From Acidaminococcus fermentans (lineage in GTDB: Bacteria; Bacillota_C; Negativicutes; Acidaminococcales; Acidaminococcaceae), in assembly GCA_004555735.1 (NCBI GenBank), contig SFHH01000097.1:1-7814 (forward strand): a stretch of DNA of 7,814 bases, written 5' to 3'. Made by a program: the position numbers and the translations under genes. Shown here in pieces: positions 6,017-7,814 of this stretch. Within the stretch, counting starts at the first letter, position 1. The number at the start of each line of letters is the position of its first letter. Below the pieces are notes generated by a model. It was not told where the DNA came from and ran no database searches. It saw only the letters and a list, made by a program, of their open reading frames with translations.

Positions 6017-6429
6017 AGAAGAAACCCATTGTCGCATTTCTCTGTATCCAGAATTCCTGCCGAAGTCAGCTGGCCGAAGCTTTTGGACGCCATTTGGCAA
6101 ACGAGACCTTCACCAGTTGTTCCGCCGGGACCCAGCCTGCAGCACAAATCAATCCTGCCGCTCAACGGCTGCTGAAAGAGTACTACCAGATTGATATGGA
6201 GGGAGAAGGGCAGTATTCCAAGGGACTGGACAGTCTGTCTTCTGTGGATGTAGCTGTGACCATGGGCTGTGGGGTACAATGCCCCATGCTGCCCGGAGTC
6301 AGGATCATCAGTTGGGAGATTCCCGACCCTGCCGGTAACTCTGACAAGACCTTCCTCGCTGTCATGGAACTCATCCGAAAAAAAATCCTGGAACTTCAGG
6401 ACCAGCTGAAAGGAGTCTATATGCAATGA
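6013..6429 (+). CDS. arsC: Arsenate reductase ArsC (low-molecular-weight phosphatase fold)
   Basis: The 138-residue cytoplasmic enzyme reduces arsenate to arsenite so that it can be exported. It has the low-molecular-weight protein tyrosine phosphatase fold. The loop C11-IQNSC-R17 is the CX5R anion site with C11 as nucleophile. The general acid aspartate is in WEIPDPAG (D105). The cysteines that shuttle the disulfide are C86 and C90 in MGCGVQCP. The family normally has two such cysteines in this region; the S. aureus enzyme spaces them seven residues apart (C82, C89), whereas here they are four apart, in the MGCG-x-x-CP form. The electron donor is probably thioredoxin, inferred from the fold. 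The start overlaps the arsA stop and has only a weak ribosome site, so translation is probably coupled to arsA. The stop overlaps the acr3 start in the same way. Confidence 0.93.
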   Translation: MKKKPIVAFLCIQNSCRSQLAEAFGRHLANETFTSCSAGTQPAAQINPAAQRLLKEYYQIDMEGEGQYSKGLDSLSSVDVAVTMGCGVQCPMLPGVRIISWEIPDPAGNSDKTFLAVMELIRKKILELQDQLKGVYMQ

Positions 6430-7451
6430 CTGAAGAAAAACAAGTGGGCATCAGCCCGTTCCAGAGATATCTTTCTCTTTGGGTATTCCTCTGCATGGTG
6501 GCTGGTGTACTGGTGGGCCATTTCCTGCCGGCTGTTCCCCGAGTCCTTGACCATTTACAGATTGACGGGATTTCCATACCCATTGCCATCCTGATCTGGA
6601 TCATGATCTATCCCATGATGATGAAGGTGGATTTCCAGAGCATCCGTGAGGTAGGGCGCCATCCCAAAGGACTGTTTGTCACCTGGATCACCAACTGGCT
6701 GATCAAGCCCTTTACCATGTATGGTCTGGCTGCCTTCTTCTTTTATCATGGATTCCACGGATTCATTCCAGAGGAACTGGCCACCCAATATTTAGCCGGG
6801 GCCGTTCTCCTGGGTGCAGCTCCCTGTACGGCCATGGTATTTGTATGGAGTACCCTGACCAAGGGAGATCCCGCTTATACGGTTGTCCAGGTAGCCACCA
6901 ATGATCTGATCATCCTGGTGGCATTTGTACCTATTGTCAAATACCTGCTGGGTGTATCCCATGTAACTGTTCCCTACAGCGTGCTGTTCCTGAGCATCTT
7001 CCTGTTCGTAGTGATTCCCCTGGCCGGAGGGATCCTGACCCGGATCAGCGTCATTCAACGGAAAGGTGCTGCTTATTTCAACCAGATCTTTGTCCATAAA
7101 TTCGATCAGGCAACCACCTGGGGACTACTGCTGACCCTGGTGATCATTTTCAGTTCCCAGGCCCAGGTAATCCTGTCCACTCCCTTCCACATCCTGCTGA
7201 TTGCCATTCCCCTGGTGCTCCAGACCTATCTGATTTTTGCCATTGCCTATGGAGTCAGCAATCTGCTCCACCTGCCCCACAGCATTGCGACCCCAGCCGG
7301 CATGATCGGTGCCTCCAACTTTTTTGAACTAGCCGTAGCCGTGGCCATTGCCCTGTTCGGAGTCACCAGCCCCGCCGCCCTGGCCACTACAGTAGGTGTG
7401 CTGACAGAGGTGCCGGTGATGCTGAGTTTGGTGAAAATAGCCAACAAATAA
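6426..7451 (+). CDS. acr3: Acr3-type arsenite efflux permease
   Basis: The 341-residue protein is an integral membrane permease of the Acr3 family (bile acid/arsenite/riboflavin transporter superfamily) that exports arsenite. About ten hydrophobic segments can be seen, for example at 17-35, 50-66, 84-106, 122-143, 158-176, 183-204, 232-248, 255-275, 287-313 and 316-337. Family marks are PMMMKVDF (63-70), the essential cysteine C134 in GAAPCTAMVFVWS, SNFFELAVAVAIALFG (297-312) with the conserved glutamate, and GVLTEVPVML (324-333). It is not an ArsB-type (ion transporter) permease. It can export arsenite by itself in other organisms; ArsA alongside suggests an ATP-driven complex here. AAAGGAG at 6409-6415 precedes the ATG at 6426, which overlaps the arsC stop. 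It is the last gene of the operon. Confidence 0.95.
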   Translation: MTEEKQVGISPFQRYLSLWVFLCMVAGVLVGHFLPAVPRVLDHLQIDGISIPIAILIWIMIYPMMMKVDFQSIREVGRHPKGLFVTWITNWLIKPFTMYGLAAFFFYHGFHGFIPEELATQYLAGAVLLGAAPCTAMVFVWSTLTKGDPAYTVVQVATNDLIILVAFVPIVKYLLGVSHVTVPYSVLFLSIFLFVVIPLAGGILTRISVIQRKGAAYFNQIFVHKFDQATTWGLLLTLVIIFSSQAQVILSTPFHILLIAIPLVLQTYLIFAIAYGVSNLLHLPHSIATPAGMIGASNFFELAVAVAIALFGVTSPAALATTVGVLTEVPVMLSLVKIANK

Positions 7452-7452
7452 A

Positions 7453-7491
7453 GAACGAGGGTGTTGCACCGACGGTGCAACACCCTCGTTC
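7453..7491. terminator. Perfect 18-bp hairpin after acr3
   Basis: GAACGAGGGTGTTGCACC (7453-7470) is an exact inverted copy of 7474-7491, with a three-base loop, and begins one base after the acr3 stop codon. On the plus strand no T-run follows. On the minus strand the next bases are TTTATTTGTT, so the structure fits better as a stop for transcripts coming from the rRNA side. For ars mRNA it may work as a weak terminator or as 3'-end protection. Confidence 0.65.
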
Positions 7492-7519
7492 GGTCAGCGG
7501 TCAGTCGTCAGCTGTCAAC
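7492..7519 (+). repeat. Four-copy heptamer array, left side
   Basis: The segment divides into GGTCAGC, GGTCAGT, CGTCAGC and TGTCAAC, with GTCA constant at positions 2-5. It follows the acr3 hairpin directly. The array at 7656-7676 carries the same unit in the opposite orientation. Confidence 0.65.
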
Positions 7520-7528
7520 AGCCGATGG

Positions 7529-7552
7529 AAATCAATTTTTGCAAATTGATTT
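7529..7552. repeat. AT-rich perfect inverted repeat
   Basis: AAATCAATTT (7529-7538) and AAATTGATTT (7543-7552) are exact inverted copies around TTGC. The stem is weak and has no adjoining gene; it looks like part of the composite intergenic element. Confidence 0.6.
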
Positions 7553-7564
7553 TGAAACAGCATA

Positions 7565-7652
7565 AACCGTAGGGGGCGCAGGCCCGGCGCCCCGCCCAAC
7601 GCACAAATAATCAGCATCCAAACGGGCTACCCGGCGTGCAGCCCCTACGGTT
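7565..7652. repeat. GC-rich imperfect inverted repeat element
   Basis: AACCGTAGGGG (7565-7575) is an exact inverted copy of CCCCTACGGTT (7642-7652). Inside these ends, GC-rich segments (7576-7597 and 7624-7641) are partly complementary, so the whole can fold into one long stem. The middle (about 7598-7620) is AT-richer. It resembles the short palindromic intergenic elements (REP/MITE-like) scattered in many genomes. It contains no gene. Confidence 0.6.
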
Positions 7653-7655
7653 CCG

Positions 7656-7676
7656 AGTGACCGTTGACCATTGACA
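7656..7676 (-). repeat. Three-copy heptamer array, right side
   Basis: AGTGACC, GTTGACC and ATTGACA follow without gaps. On the minus strand they read TGTCAAT, GGTCAAC and GGTCACT, the same NGTCANN unit as the left array, so the two arrays face each other across the palindromic element. Confidence 0.6.
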
Positions 7677-7681
7677 TACAC

Positions 7682-7712
7682 AAAAACGCCTGCATCTTTC
7701 GATGCAGGCGTT
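7682..7712 (-). terminator. Rho-independent terminator of the rRNA operon
   Basis: On the minus strand AACGCCTGCATC, a GAAA loop and GATGCAGGCGTT form a perfect 12-bp stem (7685-7712), followed by a T-run made by the A residues at 7682-7686. It lies a few bases after the 3' end of 5S rRNA and should end the rRNA transcript. Confidence 0.88.
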
Positions 7713-7717
7713 CTCTC

Positions 7718-7814
7718 TTAACCGGCAGCTCCCTATCCTCCCGGACCGTTTCCAGTCGAGTACTTTCGGCGTATAAGGGCTTAACTGCTGTGTTCGGCAT
7801 GGGAACAGGTGGAT
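7718..7814 (-). rRNA. rrf: 5S ribosomal RNA, 5' end outside the window
   Basis: The minus strand carries the conserved 5S core: CCACCTGTTCCCATGCCGAA, then CACAGCAGTTAAGCCC, the GTACT segment of loop E, and GGGAGGATAGGGAGCTGCCGG near the 3' end. About 97 bases are present; the 5' portion (roughly 20 bases) lies beyond the window edge. The 3' end, set by CCGGTTAAG that would pair with the 5' end, falls near 7718 and may be off by a few bases. A strong terminator follows, so this is the end of an rRNA operon running towards the ars operon. Confidence 0.92.

Noticed and set aside
7492..7676. A CRISPR array.
   Set aside because: The repeat units are 7 bases long without spacers and face each other around a palindrome. 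No CRISPR-like direct repeats or cas genes are present.

Overview
The window comes from a bacterial chromosome with GC-rich coding sequence, consistent Shine-Dalgarno sites of the AAGGAG type, sigma-70-like promoters and a 5S rRNA gene of ordinary bacterial type. The gene content and the style of the terminators and intergenic repeats suggest an anaerobic gut Bacillota, possibly of the Negativicutes (Acidaminococcus-like). That placement is an impression from the sequence, not the result of a search.

Layout. 1-501: a small exported NTF2/SnoaL-fold protein on the plus strand, ending in a bidirectional terminator. 501-2225: two minus-strand genes, a membrane-anchored purple-acid-phosphatase-like metallophosphoesterase and, downstream of it, an HxlR-family regulator. 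The two are separated by an array of 7-base repeats. 2226-2428: a divergent promoter region. 2429-3364: a plus-strand nitrilase. 3361-7451: a complete arsenic-resistance operon, arsR-arsD-arsA-arsC-acr3. 7452-7685: an intergenic region packed with inverted repeats. 7685-7814: the 3' end of a 5S rRNA gene on the minus strand with its terminator, so an rRNA operon converges on the ars operon.

How the genes work together. ArsR represses the operon until arsenite or antimonite binds its cysteines. ArsC reduces arsenate to arsenite. ArsD passes arsenite to the ATPase ArsA, which is expected to energise efflux through the Acr3 permease. arsA/arsC and arsC/acr3 overlap by ATGA, so translation is probably coupled. 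The promoter (TTGACA, 17 bases, TATACT) starts on the nitrilase stop codon. An AT-rich site lies at the expected transcription start, and a near-identical copy in the opposite orientation lies between arsR and arsD.

I see no clearly new enzyme system. The most unusual material is non-coding: the inverted duplicate of the putative ArsR operator, two sets of 7-base repeats (one containing a stop codon, the other in facing arrays around a palindromic element), and a stem sequence shared by the hairpins at the two ends of the window.
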